Of a stretch of 42,983 nucleotides of DNA, positions 8,835 through 17,295 are shown in pieces (within the stretch, counting starts at the first letter, position 1; every line of letters starts with the position of its first letter). This stretch comes from Candidatus Omnitrophota bacterium (GTDB lineage Bacteria; Omnitrophota; Gorgyraeia; B26-G9). A program made the translations under genes and the position numbers. The stretch spans positions 1 to 42,983 of the forward strand of contig JAHJAO010000110.1 of the NCBI GenBank assembly GCA_018813905.1, in the 5' to 3' direction. Under the pieces are notes generated by a model. That model did not search any database. It saw nothing but the letters and a program-made list of their open reading frames with translations, and was not told the DNA's origin.

Positions 8835-9866
8835 ATGAAGATTAATATCATAGGCATAAATCACAGAACCGCGCCGATTGAAATCAGAGAAAAATTGGCT
8901 TTTCCCAAAGGCAAGCTTTCTGAAGGGCTTCTTTATTTAAAGAAGAATCCCCGGATTAAGGAAAGCGTAATCCTTTCTACCTGCAATCGCGTGGAGATAT
9001 ATACGTTGGCAGAGGAGGATAACGCAGTTCCGGAATCAATCGCCGATTTTTTGACCAATTTTCATAAATTAGGCGGAGAGAGTTTTAAAGAATTCATTTA
9101 TAGATTGGAAGATTTTGAGGCGGTAAGACATCTTTTCCGCGTCAGCTCTTCCCTTGACGCGCAGGTGTTAGGCGAAAATCAAATCCTGGCTCAGGTACGG
9201 CAAGCGTATCTAGCTGCGAAAGAAGCGGGCACTGTTTCTAAAATTTTTTCTTATCTGTTCGACGAGGCGATTAAAGTCGGAAAGTTTGTCCGTACCGAAA
9301 CGCAGATCGGCTATGGCGCGGTTTCCATAGGTTCGGCGGCGGTAGAGTTGGCAAGGAAGATATTTGAAAATCTTCAGCGGAAGAAAGTTTTAATAATCGG
9401 GGCCGGCAAGATCGGAGAATTGTCCGCAAAACATCTTTGGGACAGGGGGGCGCAGATGATTTTGGTTGCCAACCGGACTCTTGCTAAAGCGAAGGAACTC
9501 GCTCAAAGATTCGAGGCAAGCGTGATCGCTTTTGAAAAATGGCATGAAGCGCTGGGGGATGTGGATATTGTTATAAGTTCGGTGAATGCGCCGCATCTTT
9601 TAGTGACAAAAGAACAGGCGGAAAAAATTATTTTACAACGCAAGCACCGGCCGATGTTCTTTATCGATTTAGGAATGCCGCGCAATATCGATCCGGAAAT
9701 TAATAGTATTGACAACATCTATGTTTATAATTTAGATGATTTAAAAAAAATCACAGATAAAAATTTAAACGAAAGATTAAAGGAAGCGGAAAAAGCCGAA
9801 CAAATTATCGAAGGCTGTTTGATGGAAGTAGGCCGGCAGATTAAAAGGCTGGCTTTTGGAGTATAA
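8835..9866 (+). CDS. hemA: Glutamyl-tRNA reductase (short form)
   Basis: Reduces glutamyl-tRNA(Glu) to glutamate-1-semialdehyde, the first step of C5 tetrapyrrole synthesis. GINHRTAPIEIREKLAF is at the N-terminus, the catalytic Cys is Cys50 in STCNRVEIY, VLGENQILAQVRQAY is present, and the NADPH domain has GAGKIGELSAKHL. At 343 aa it is about 75 residues shorter than E. coli HemA (418 aa): the sequence stops in the long spinal helix and the C-terminal dimerisation domain is missing. hemC follows 2 nt after the stop with its own Shine-Dalgarno, so this is not a visible frameshift. All catalytic parts are present, so I expect activity. Confidence 0.94.
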   Translation: MKINIIGINHRTAPIEIREKLAFPKGKLSEGLLYLKKNPRIKESVILSTCNRVEIYTLAEEDNAVPESIADFLTNFHKLGGESFKEFIYRLEDFEAVRHLFRVSSSLDAQVLGENQILAQVRQAYLAAKEAGTVSKIFSYLFDEAIKVGKFVRTETQIGYGAVSIGSAAVELARKIFENLQRKKVLIIGAGKIGELSAKHLWDRGAQMILVANRTLAKAKELAQRFEASVIAFEKWHEALGDVDIVISSVNAPHLLVTKEQAEKIILQRKHRPMFFIDLGMPRNIDPEINSIDNIYVYNLDDLKKITDKNLNERLKEAEKAEQIIEGCLMEVGRQIKRLAFGV

Positions 9867-9867
9867 G

Positions 9868-10803
9868 ATGAGATCGGGTAAATGTGTTGTTGTCGTGGGA
9901 GCGAGAAGAAGTGTTTTGGCCATGACCCAGGCGCGGGGCGTAGTTGTGCGGCTTAAGAGATTATTTCCGCAGGTAAAGTTTATTGTTAAAGGCATTGTTA
10001 CCCGCGGCGACCGGTTAACAGGGGCAATTGCGCAGGATGCGAAAGGGGTTTTTGTAAAAGAGATAGAAGAGGCCCTTATAAACAGGAAAATTGATTTAGC
10101 GGTACACAGCATGAAGGATTTGCCGATAGAAATTCCAAAAGCCTTAACCATCGCTGCGGTTACCAAGCGGTCCAGCCCCAAAGATGTTTTGATTTCAAAC
10201 AGGGATAGCACAATAAAGACGTTAAGACCCGGAGCAAGGATTGGTACTTCCAGCCCCCGGCGCCGGGTCCAGCTGCTTTCTCATCGTCCGGATTTAAAGG
10301 TTATGGATATCCGCGGGAATTTGGATACGCGGATAAGAAAACTGAAAGAAGGAATGTATGACGCCATAATCGTTGCGGCCGCGGGGATGCTGCGTATGGG
10401 GTGGCAGCAAAGAGTAAATCAGTTTATACCGATGTCTGTGATGCTGCCGGCACCGGGGCAGGGAGCTTTGGGTATTGAGATTCGCAAAAAAGATGTCTTG
10501 TTGCGAAAAATTGTAAAAATAGCCGACCATCGCATCACGCGCATGGAGGTAAAGGCAGAAAGGGTTTTTTTAAAAGCTATGGGCGGCGGTTGCCAAAAGC
10601 CTATTGCCGCCTTCGGGAAATTAAATGCAGATAACTTATATCTAGAGGCAGCTTGCGCTGATGACCAAGGCCGGGTTGTAAGGGGCCGGGTGAGAGGCAA
10701 AAGCCGCCGCGCAAATGAGTTGGCGAGGCAACTTGCGAAAAGGATTAAACGCAAACTGTTATTTATCAGGCAAGAAGGTGAATTGAGACGTGTGCAAATA
10801 TAA
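9868..10803 (+). CDS. hemC: Hydroxymethylbilane synthase (porphobilinogen deaminase)
   Basis: Condenses four porphobilinogen molecules into hydroxymethylbilane on a dipyrromethane cofactor. The sequence shows ARRSVLAMTQA at the N-terminus, AVHSMKDLP, GTSSPRRRVQL, DIRGNLDTRIRKL and PAPGQGALGIE. The cofactor-attachment Cys is in MGGGCQKPIAAF (near residue 245). Length 311 aa is normal. The ATG at 9868 follows GGAG by about 6 nt; the track's TTG (9856) lies inside hemA and is less likely. The 3' end overlaps the start of the cobA-hemD fusion by 14 nt. hemB, which makes the substrate, is not in the window. Confidence 0.95.
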   Translation: MRSGKCVVVVGARRSVLAMTQARGVVVRLKRLFPQVKFIVKGIVTRGDRLTGAIAQDAKGVFVKEIEEALINRKIDLAVHSMKDLPIEIPKALTIAAVTKRSSPKDVLISNRDSTIKTLRPGARIGTSSPRRRVQLLSHRPDLKVMDIRGNLDTRIRKLKEGMYDAIIVAAAGMLRMGWQQRVNQFIPMSVMLPAPGQGALGIEIRKKDVLLRKIVKIADHRITRMEVKAERVFLKAMGGGCQKPIAAFGKLNADNLYLEAACADDQGRVVRGRVRGKSRRANELARQLAKRIKRKLLFIRQEGELRRVQI

Positions 10804-12316
10804 AACTCAAGTTTATCTGGTTGGGGTTGGGCCGGGAGATGAATCTTTAATTACACAAGCGGGACTAGATTGTATTCGGGCCGCAGATGTTATTGTTTAC
10901 GACCATCTGATACCGGAAAAGGTGTTAGAACATAGAAAACCACAGGCTAAGCTGATTTATGTGGGCAAGACCCCTAAACGGCATACGCTTATTCAAGCCG
11001 AAATTAATAAATTACTTGTTCGGCAAGCGAGAAAAGGACATACGGTTGCGCGGTTGAAAGGCGGAGACCCGTTTATTTTTGGCCGGGGAGGGGAAGAAGC
11101 TTTGGCCTTGCAGAAAGCCGGCGTATTGTTTGATGTGGTCCCGGGGGTGAGTTCCGGTTTGGCGGCCGCAATATATGCGGGAATTCCCGTAACGCAGCGA
11201 GGCATAGCATCTCAGCTAACGTTTGTCACCGGCCATGAGGACCCGGCGAAACGGACATCGGACGTCGACTGGGCGAGCTTAGCTAAATTCAAAGGTACAC
11301 TTGTGGTGTTTATGGGGATGGGTAGGATCGATAAAATAAGTCGAGCTTTAATTGGCGGGGGGATGAAGAAAAGTACGCCGGTTTGTGTTATCCAGTGGGG
11401 AACTTTGCCAAAGCAAAAAACGTTGACCGCAACGTTGGACAAAATCGCAAACAAAACGAAAGAAAAACAGCTCGTTAGCCCGGCGGTAATTATAATCGGA
11501 GAGGTTGTTAAGTTGCGCAATAAGCTCAACTGGTATGAGAAAAAGCCGTTGTTTGGCAAAAAAATTCTTGTTACCCGGCCGTTATCTTTTGCGGCAGAAT
11601 TGTCCGGGATACTTAGAAAATTCGGGGCGCAGACGATTGAGTGTCCGCTGATAGAATTGCGCAAAAATCATAAAATTGCGCCAAAAGTTTTAATAAATAA
11701 ATTGAACGCTTGCGATTGGACTGTTTTTACCAGCGTATCGGCGGTGAATATGTGTTTTGAGGTTTTAAATAGCGCCGGAAAGGATGCCCGGATTTTTGGA
11801 AACAAGAAAATAGCTGTTATCGGAGAAGGGACTCGGAACCAATTATATAGATACGGAATCCGATCCGATCTTATGCCAAAAAAGTTTTTCATGGAAGACC
11901 TGGCCCGGGCGTTTAAAAATATGGATTTAAAAGGAAAAAGAGTTTTTATTCCGCATTCCCGGCAAGGCCGCAAGGTGCTGTGCGAAGAGTTGCGTAAACA
12001 GGGGGCCCGGGTCGATGAGATATTTATTTATAGCGTAAAAGCCGCCCGCGCAGGCGGTGCTAAGCATTTGGCAGAAACGATAAAAAAAGAGGATTTTGAC
12101 GTTATTACTTTTACCAGCTCAAGCTGTGTACGTCAATTTATGCACGATATGAAGACAAAAAAAGAACTTCTGAAAAAGCAGACTTTTGCCGCAATCGGTC
12201 CGATAACCGCATCCTGCCTTAAAAGTTACGGGTTCCGGGCAGAAATAAGTGCCCGTACTTTTACGATAGAAGGGTTGGCCGAAGAGATAATAAAATATTA
12301 CATGAATAAACGGTAA
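10790..12316 (+). CDS. CobA-HemD fusion: uroporphyrinogen-III methyltransferase/synthase
   Basis: Two enzymes in one chain. Residues about 1-250 form the SAM-dependent uroporphyrinogen-III C-methyltransferase: YLVGVGPGD, the SAM loop KGGDPFIFGRGGEEAL, VVPGVSSGLAAAIYAGIP and FVTGHEDP. Residues about 255-508 form uroporphyrinogen-III synthase: ILVTRPLSFAAEL, a WTVFTSVSAV segment, and VITFTSSSCVRQF near the end. Together they convert hydroxymethylbilane to precorrin-2, feeding the dehydrogenase three genes upstream. The start is GTG at 10790, overlapping hemC by 14 nt, with GAAGGTG upstream. CobA-HemD fusions are common in clostridia and sulfate reducers that use siroheme-derived heme. Confidence 0.94.
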   Translation: MCKYKTQVYLVGVGPGDESLITQAGLDCIRAADVIVYDHLIPEKVLEHRKPQAKLIYVGKTPKRHTLIQAEINKLLVRQARKGHTVARLKGGDPFIFGRGGEEALALQKAGVLFDVVPGVSSGLAAAIYAGIPVTQRGIASQLTFVTGHEDPAKRTSDVDWASLAKFKGTLVVFMGMGRIDKISRALIGGGMKKSTPVCVIQWGTLPKQKTLTATLDKIANKTKEKQLVSPAVIIIGEVVKLRNKLNWYEKKPLFGKKILVTRPLSFAAELSGILRKFGAQTIECPLIELRKNHKIAPKVLINKLNACDWTVFTSVSAVNMCFEVLNSAGKDARIFGNKKIAVIGEGTRNQLYRYGIRSDLMPKKFFMEDLARAFKNMDLKGKRVFIPHSRQGRKVLCEELRKQGARVDEIFIYSVKAARAGGAKHLAETIKKEDFDVITFTSSSCVRQFMHDMKTKKELLKKQTFAAIGPITASCLKSYGFRAEISARTFTIEGLAEEIIKYYMNKR

Positions 12317-12319
12317 AAT

Positions 12320-13483
12320 ATGGTTAACTTTACAAGACTTTTAGGCAGCGCACCGGAAGTATCCGAGGCGTTTGAGGCCGTAAACAGGAATTTGAACGAA
12401 GAATTTGGCAGTACAACTAAAAGTCCGCTGGTTATTTTTAATCTCACTCGCCGCTGCAATCTTAAATGCCGGCATTGTTATCTTGAGGCCAAAGATATAG
12501 ATTTTAAGAACGAACTTAATTGGGCAGATATCAAAAATACCATTAATTGTTTTGCCAAAATAAAAATCCCGATACTGCTGCTCTCCGGCGGCGAACCCCT
12601 GTTACATAAAGATATTTTTAAAATTATAGAATATGCAAAGACGAAAAATATCCATGTCGGCTTATCCACTAACGGCACGCTTATTTCCCGGAGCCTCGCA
12701 CGCAAATTGCGGGATTTAAAGATAGATTATGTCGGGGTAAGCATAGACGGGACAAGCCGGCGGCATGATGAGTTCCGGGGGGTAAAGGGAGCTTTTGACG
12801 CCGCAATGCGAGGAATAATCAATAGTTTAGAGATGGGTATAAAAACCGGGATGCGTTTTACCATAAATAAGTTGAATGCTGTTGATTTGGCGCCGATTAT
12901 AACTTTATGCGTACAGGAAAAAATACCGCGGTTTTGCATGTACCATCTTGTATATTCCGGACGGGGAAAATTGTTAAAAGAACAAGATCTTGATAATAAT
13001 CTGCGCCGTCAAACGATCGATTTTTTAATTGAATGTACATGCGAAATAAACCGCAAAGTCCAGGGGGTGGAGATATTGACTGTGGATAACCACGCCGATG
13101 GAATTCACATCTACAATTACCTGAGGAAGAAAAATTCGCAGAACGCAGCGCAGGTGTTGGAACTTTTAAAGCTTCACGGGGGATGTTCCGCCGGCTGCCG
13201 CGTGGTGGATATTTCGCCTGAAGGCAATGTATATCCGTGTCAGTTTTGGCAGGATAACTCCTTGGGTAATATAAAAGAAAAGGATTTTCTGGAAATTTGG
13301 ACGAATAAAAGAGATAATCTTTTATGCCAGCTTCGTTCCAAGCAATTTTGCCTGAAAGGCAAATGCGGCCGGTGCCGCTATAAGGCGTATTGCGGCGGCT
13401 GCCGGATAAGAGCGGGTTTTATGTATAAAGATTTTTTTCAAGAGGACCCCTGCTGTTATCTGACTGAGGCGGAAATCGGATGA
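12320..13483 (+). CDS. Radical SAM/SPASM protein, AhbC/NirJ-like heme biosynthesis
   Basis: A radical SAM enzyme with the [4Fe-4S] motif CNLKCRHC (Cys46, 50, 53), the SAM-binding LSGGEPLLHKDIF, and a C-terminal Cys-rich SPASM-type region (GGCSAGC, YPCQFW, CLKGKCGRCRYKAYCGGC). The mid-region YHLVYSGRG and DNHADG recall NirJ and AhbC, which remove acetate side chains from didecarboxysiroheme. AhbD (final heme synthase) is the main alternative. The operon context, directly after cobA-hemD with precorrin-2 dehydrogenase in the same operon, supports a role in siroheme-dependent heme synthesis. It starts 4 nt after the previous stop, so it is translationally coupled. The exact step it catalyses is inferred. 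Confidence 0.82.
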   Translation: MVNFTRLLGSAPEVSEAFEAVNRNLNEEFGSTTKSPLVIFNLTRRCNLKCRHCYLEAKDIDFKNELNWADIKNTINCFAKIKIPILLLSGGEPLLHKDIFKIIEYAKTKNIHVGLSTNGTLISRSLARKLRDLKIDYVGVSIDGTSRRHDEFRGVKGAFDAAMRGIINSLEMGIKTGMRFTINKLNAVDLAPIITLCVQEKIPRFCMYHLVYSGRGKLLKEQDLDNNLRRQTIDFLIECTCEINRKVQGVEILTVDNHADGIHIYNYLRKKNSQNAAQVLELLKLHGGCSAGCRVVDISPEGNVYPCQFWQDNSLGNIKEKDFLEIWTNKRDNLLCQLRSKQFCLKGKCGRCRYKAYCGGCRIRAGFMYKDFFQEDPCCYLTEAEIG

Positions 13484-13540
13484 AAAGATGATACTTTGCC
13501 CCCGCACCATAAATGATGTGTTTATTAAAAGGAGGTTAGA

Positions 13541-14230
13541 ATGAGACAGGTGGCTGTGATCGGACTGGGAAGGTTTGGCTTTGCTGTTGCCAAGACATTG
13601 ACGGAACAGGCCGTGGAAGTTTTGGCGATAGACAAGGATAAGGAAAAAATCGAGGATATCAAAGATTATGTGGCCGTAGCCGTCGCTTTGGATTCTATGG
13701 AGGAAAAGGCATTGCGTTCTATCGGCATCGAACAAATCGACGCGGCAATCGTGTGTATCGGGCAGAATTTGGAGGCGAATCTTCTTACCACGACACTGCT
13801 AAAAAAAATGGGTATTAAAAATATCTATGCGCGCGCGGTAAATCCGCTTCAGGAAGAAATACTGAAATCTTTAAATATTACCAAGATTATAAAATTAGAA
13901 GAAGAAATGGGGGAGGTTGTGGGAAAAAGCCTGACCAGTCCCAATATTCAGGTGTCCATGAAATTATCCAGCGGCCACACCATGGCGGAAGTAAAGGTTC
14001 CTAAGGAATTATGCGGGCGGACGCTAAAGGATTTAAACCTGCGCAAAAGGTACAATGTTAATGTGGTTGCTATAAAAAAAGCGATTCCTTCCATAGACGA
14101 GACGGGCAAGCGCATCTTTAAAGAGGTAATAAATGATTTGCCGCAGGCCGAAGATACTTTAGAAGAAACGGATTTTCTTATACTTGTGGGAAAAGAAGAA
14201 AGTATAAATTTGCTTTCCAAGCATAAATAA
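13541..14230 (+). CDS. TrkA/KtrA-family potassium uptake regulatory subunit
   Basis: Cytosolic RCK protein that gates a Trk/Ktr potassium channel in response to bound nucleotide. The RCK_N domain starts with VAVIGLGRFGFAVAKTL (GxGxxG), has an acidic residue in LAIDKD, and runs to about residue 130. An RCK_C domain covers about 140-225 (MAEVKVPKELCGRTLKDLNL). Length 229 aa matches KtrA-type single-unit regulators. A strong AAAAGGAGG precedes the ATG. The membrane subunit (KtrB/TrkH) is not on the window's + strand next to it; the adjacent gene is a HAMP-PAS membrane protein. A partner elsewhere is assumed. Confidence 0.9.
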   Translation: MRQVAVIGLGRFGFAVAKTLTEQAVEVLAIDKDKEKIEDIKDYVAVAVALDSMEEKALRSIGIEQIDAAIVCIGQNLEANLLTTTLLKKMGIKNIYARAVNPLQEEILKSLNITKIIKLEEEMGEVVGKSLTSPNIQVSMKLSSGHTMAEVKVPKELCGRTLKDLNLRKRYNVNVVAIKKAIPSIDETGKRIFKEVINDLPQAEDTLEETDFLILVGKEESINLLSKHK

Positions 14231-14245
14231 AAGGCAGGACAAATT

Positions 14246-14920
14246 ATGAGAAAAAAGATTAATTTATTATTTTGCATAGTCATCGCGGACTTTATGGTTT
14301 TTTGGTATTTGCAAACGCATTGCCGCGATTTTCTGCAAAAAGATCTGGTTATATTAATCGCGGGTTTCGGCATTGTCACTGTTTTATACATGTTTAACCG
14401 GTTTGATATTTTTAACAGAAAAATGAAGCTGGCTTTGCGCCATATTCTGGAAAATAATTTTCAAACCGGAATTTCCATGCCCGGCCATGACGAATTTTCG
14501 GTGATGGCGGATGATTTTAACCGCGCTATTGACCGGATAAACGAATATGATGTTCTGCGCGAAAACAAAATCGTAGGCTTAAACCGGCTCATCGGCCACA
14601 TAAACCGTAATATCTCAAGCGGTATTATGATCTTTGATTTGGACTCCGGCCGCATCAAGATTAACCGGGCGGCGCAGGAAGTTCTGGGCATTCGGCAGGA
14701 TGATTTGAGCATTGATTCGGTGATTAAACTTGAATCGAACAATGCGTTTAATGATCTGTATCAGGATGTCGTAAACGGCAAAGCGAACACTATCGCCGCC
14801 GATTTAGAATTGTCCCTGCCGATTTTAAGGGCCAAGGCGGATATCAAGTTAAAAATGTTTGCGATTAAAGATAAGGATGAAAGATTAAATTCTGTGCTGT
14901 GCGTTTTTGCCAAAGCATAA
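14246..14920 (+). CDS. Membrane HAMP-PAS sensor-like protein without output domain
   Basis: Not a recognised named gene. The 224-aa protein has two hydrophobic segments (about residues 4-22 and 31-50), then a HAMP-like stretch (FNRKMKLALRHILENN through FNRAIDRINEYD), then a PAS-like domain with GIMIFDLDSGRIKINRAAQ. It ends right after the PAS domain; there is no histidine kinase, GGDEF, HD or phosphatase domain, and the next gene has its own start and signal peptide, so there is no visible frameshifted output domain. It follows the trkA-like gene by 15 nt and is probably co-transcribed. It could modulate the potassium system or act as a regulator by protein contact. Domain calls are by eye. 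Confidence 0.7.
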   Translation: MRKKINLLFCIVIADFMVFWYLQTHCRDFLQKDLVILIAGFGIVTVLYMFNRFDIFNRKMKLALRHILENNFQTGISMPGHDEFSVMADDFNRAIDRINEYDVLRENKIVGLNRLIGHINRNISSGIMIFDLDSGRIKINRAAQEVLGIRQDDLSIDSVIKLESNNAFNDLYQDVVNGKANTIAADLELSLPILRAKADIKLKMFAIKDKDERLNSVLCVFAKA

Positions 14921-14950
14921 AATACGTATCGGCATAGAATTTTAAGTTAT

Positions 14951-17017
14951 ATGTATTATCCCAAGATATTTAAATACCGCCTACCGAACTTTATTTTGTC
15001 TATTGTCGTTATCATTGTATTCGGGGAAAGCCTTCTTTTCGCCTCAGATAATGAGTATATGAAGCATCTTAACCGCGGGCGCCTTTTGTTTAATCAGGGC
15101 CGGGAAAAGGAAGCGCTTGCCGAATACAGGAAGGCTTTAAGATTTAATCCGGAAGCGAAAGAACCTCTGATTAACTTAGCGATAATCCACAAAAATATTT
15201 ATCAATATGCGCAATCGATGAGTTTGTATAAAAAGCTTTTACAGATCGCCCCGGATAAAACCATATATGCGAATTTAGGTGAGGTCTATTATTTAAGTTC
15301 AAGGCCCCAAGAAGCGATAGGGGCATTTAATGCTGGCGTTGCTTGGGGCGAGACAAGAGCGTATGTGTATTTTTTGCTGGGCAGATGTTTTCAGGAGACG
15401 GGTGAGTTGGAAAAGGCGGCGGAAAATTTCGAAAAGGCGGTGGAATTAGACGATGCACACGCTGCGGCATATTTGTATCTGGGGTATGTTTACAAGCAAA
15501 GAAAAATGCAGGATAAGGCTCAAGGATACTTTGAAAAAGCGCTAATACATGATCCGAATTTAACCCAAGGTTACCGTGAAATCGCAGAATTACATTTTTA
15601 TAACGGCCGCTACGAAGAAGCGTTGCAAAATTGCCGGAGGTTTAACTCTATTTATCCGCAGGATACGCAGGCGAAAGTGTTTATCGATAAAATTTTAAAA
15701 GTCGGCGGAGATGATTTAAAGGAAAAATTAGCGGCAAAAGAAAAAAAACGATATCTGGAAAGTGAAGCCAAAATAGTTGTGCCCAAAAAAGTGAAAGATG
15801 CGCCGCTTGTGCGGGTATTGATAGAAAAAAATAAACAATTGCGTTTTAAATGTCGAGGAAACTTTACGGTGTTTGCTAAAGGCGAAAGCAAGGCGCTTTT
15901 TAAAGGAACTTCGCAAGCTCTCTACGCCTTGGTTAATAACCAGGGCCGGATTTCGATTTCGACCGAAGGCAAAAAGCTGCAGGAGTTGGACGGGCAAATC
16001 ATTATTGTCCCGGAAAAACCTGAAGATACGATTTTGGTTTTTGAAGTAGGCGTGGGAACAGGTGATTTCTGGGCTTCGCGCGTAGACCGCGCTTACCGGG
16101 GAAAACTTGATGTGAAAGCCGAGGGGAATGAGTTGACCATTGTAAATATTGTGAATATCGAAGAGTACCTTTATGGTGTCGTCCCTAGCGAAATGCCAAG
16201 TTCTTGGCCGCAGGAGGCGCTTCGGGCCCAAGCGGTTGCAGCCAGAAGTGAAGTCTATAAAAAACTCTTTCGGCACAAACAGGAAGGATATGATTTTTGT
16301 TCAGGCGTTCATTGCCAGGTCTATGGAGGTACGTTGGTGGAAACAGAAGCTACGTGCTCGGCCGTAGACGAAACTACGGGATTAGTTGCGGTTTGCGATA
16401 ATAAGCCGATAGACGCTGTTTATTCCAATAGCTGCGGCGGGCATACGCAAAATAATGTCTTTGGGCAAAGAGAAGATATCTCTTATTTTCAAGGCCGGCC
16501 GGATAGCGGCGGGTTTTTTGGGTTTGTATTTCCTCTTTCTCCCTTGGAACTGGAAGACTGGTTGTGGGGCAAAGATATAAATGCCAACTGCAATAACAAA
16601 TATTTTTCCCGTTCCAGCAATTTTCGCTGGATAAAGCTGTATACGGCTCAAGAACTGCAAGACCTGATAAGCGATAAAAAACCCGTGGGACGCATTATTT
16701 CCATAAAGATATTAGAGCGGAATAAATCTTCTCATATCCAGGAACTTGAGATTATCGGTTCTAAAGGCAGGCTGATTTTGAGTAAAGAATTGGATATCCG
16801 CAAGACACTTGGAGGGCTGCGCAGCAGTATGTTCAATATCGACGTTAAGATCGATAAATACGGCCGGCCTAAAGAGTTTTTATTTTACGGAGGCGGTTGG
16901 GGCCATGCCGTCGGTATGTGCCAGGTGGGTGCGGCAACTATGGCGCAGAAGGGTGCAACTTACCGGGAAATTTTAAATTTCTATTATGCCTCAATAGAAA
17001 TAAAAAAGATGTATTAA
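14951..17017 (+). CDS. Exported TPR-SpoIID/LytB domain protein
   Basis: A 688-aa protein with an N-terminal signal peptide or anchor (hydrophobic core about residues 13-30, ending LLFAS), several TPR repeats (about 35-240, with repeating A..Y...L motifs such as EALAEYRKALRFNPEA), a linker rich in Lys and Glu, and a SpoIID/LytB domain (about 280-688). SpoIID motifs seen are VNIEEYLYGVVPSEMP, QALRAQAV-like EALRAQAVAARS, SNSCGGHT and GGGWGHAVGMCQVGA. SpoIID proteins are lytic transglycosylases acting on denuded peptidoglycan; the Glu in PSEMP is the expected catalytic residue. The TPR part may recruit it to a cell-envelope complex. There is no clear Shine-Dalgarno before the ATG. Confidence 0.9.
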   Translation: MYYPKIFKYRLPNFILSIVVIIVFGESLLFASDNEYMKHLNRGRLLFNQGREKEALAEYRKALRFNPEAKEPLINLAIIHKNIYQYAQSMSLYKKLLQIAPDKTIYANLGEVYYLSSRPQEAIGAFNAGVAWGETRAYVYFLLGRCFQETGELEKAAENFEKAVELDDAHAAAYLYLGYVYKQRKMQDKAQGYFEKALIHDPNLTQGYREIAELHFYNGRYEEALQNCRRFNSIYPQDTQAKVFIDKILKVGGDDLKEKLAAKEKKRYLESEAKIVVPKKVKDAPLVRVLIEKNKQLRFKCRGNFTVFAKGESKALFKGTSQALYALVNNQGRISISTEGKKLQELDGQIIIVPEKPEDTILVFEVGVGTGDFWASRVDRAYRGKLDVKAEGNELTIVNIVNIEEYLYGVVPSEMPSSWPQEALRAQAVAARSEVYKKLFRHKQEGYDFCSGVHCQVYGGTLVETEATCSAVDETTGLVAVCDNKPIDAVYSNSCGGHTQNNVFGQREDISYFQGRPDSGGFFGFVFPLSPLELEDWLWGKDINANCNNKYFSRSSNFRWIKLYTAQELQDLISDKKPVGRIISIKILERNKSSHIQELEIIGSKGRLILSKELDIRKTLGGLRSSMFNIDVKIDKYGRPKEFLFYGGGWGHAVGMCQVGAATMAQKGATYREILNFYYASIEIKKMY

Positions 17018-17046
17018 TTGATGAAATTGGTGATAGTATCTATAAT
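17018..17046 (+). promoter_or_regulatory. Sigma70-like promoter of feoAB
   Basis: TTGATG (17018-17023) and a perfect TATAAT (17041-17046) are separated by 17 bp. Predicted transcription start is around 17053, only about 3 nt before the feoA ATG at 17056, and no Shine-Dalgarno is present, so the mRNA may be leaderless. A small dyad GATAGTATC (17032-17040) sits in the spacer and could be an operator; no good Fur box is visible. Confidence 0.65.
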
Positions 17047-17055
17047 ACAAAAACC

Positions 17056-17295
17056 ATGAAGAAAATTACACTCGTTCAGATGAAGACCGGGGCTAAAGGC
17101 CGAATTGTTCAACTCGAAGGCGGTCCTGCCTTTGAGAGCCGGCTTTCGGCCATGGGCGTGCGCATAGATAAACATATTGTGAAATTGAGCGCTTTTGTTT
17201 TGCAGGGGCCGGTGGCAATACGGTCGGGCAATACGGTCCTGGCCTTAGGGTATGGCATGGCTTCAAAAATATGGGTGGAATTAATTAAAAAATGA
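17056..17295 (+). CDS. feoA: Ferrous iron transport protein FeoA
   Basis: A 79-aa SH3-like protein that assists the FeoB ferrous iron permease at the cytoplasmic face. The FeoA pattern is clear: an initial LVQMKTGAKGRIVQLEGG, the RLSAMGVRIDKHI segment (RL..MG...G in the family), and a terminal GYGMASKIWVE. The ORF track shows a longer version starting at 16897 inside the SpoIID gene; the ATG at 17056 gives the right family length and sits just downstream of a good promoter. The stop overlaps the feoB start (ATGA). feoAB probably responds to iron; the regulator cannot be named from the sequence. Confidence 0.92.
   Translation: MKKITLVQMKTGAKGRIVQLEGGPAFESRLSAMGVRIDKHIVKLSAFVLQGPVAIRSGNTVLALGYGMASKIWVELIKK

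Noticed and set aside
17032-17040. Fur box in the feoA promoter
   Set aside because: GATAGTATC is a short dyad but does not match the 19-bp Fur or 15-bp PerR consensus well enough to call. It shares ATAGTATC with the rrf2 operator, but only as a half-site.
16897-17055. N-terminal extension of the FeoA ORF
   Set aside because: The extra 53 residues are a frame-shifted read of the SpoIID gene end; a promoter and the correct FeoA length support ATG 17056.
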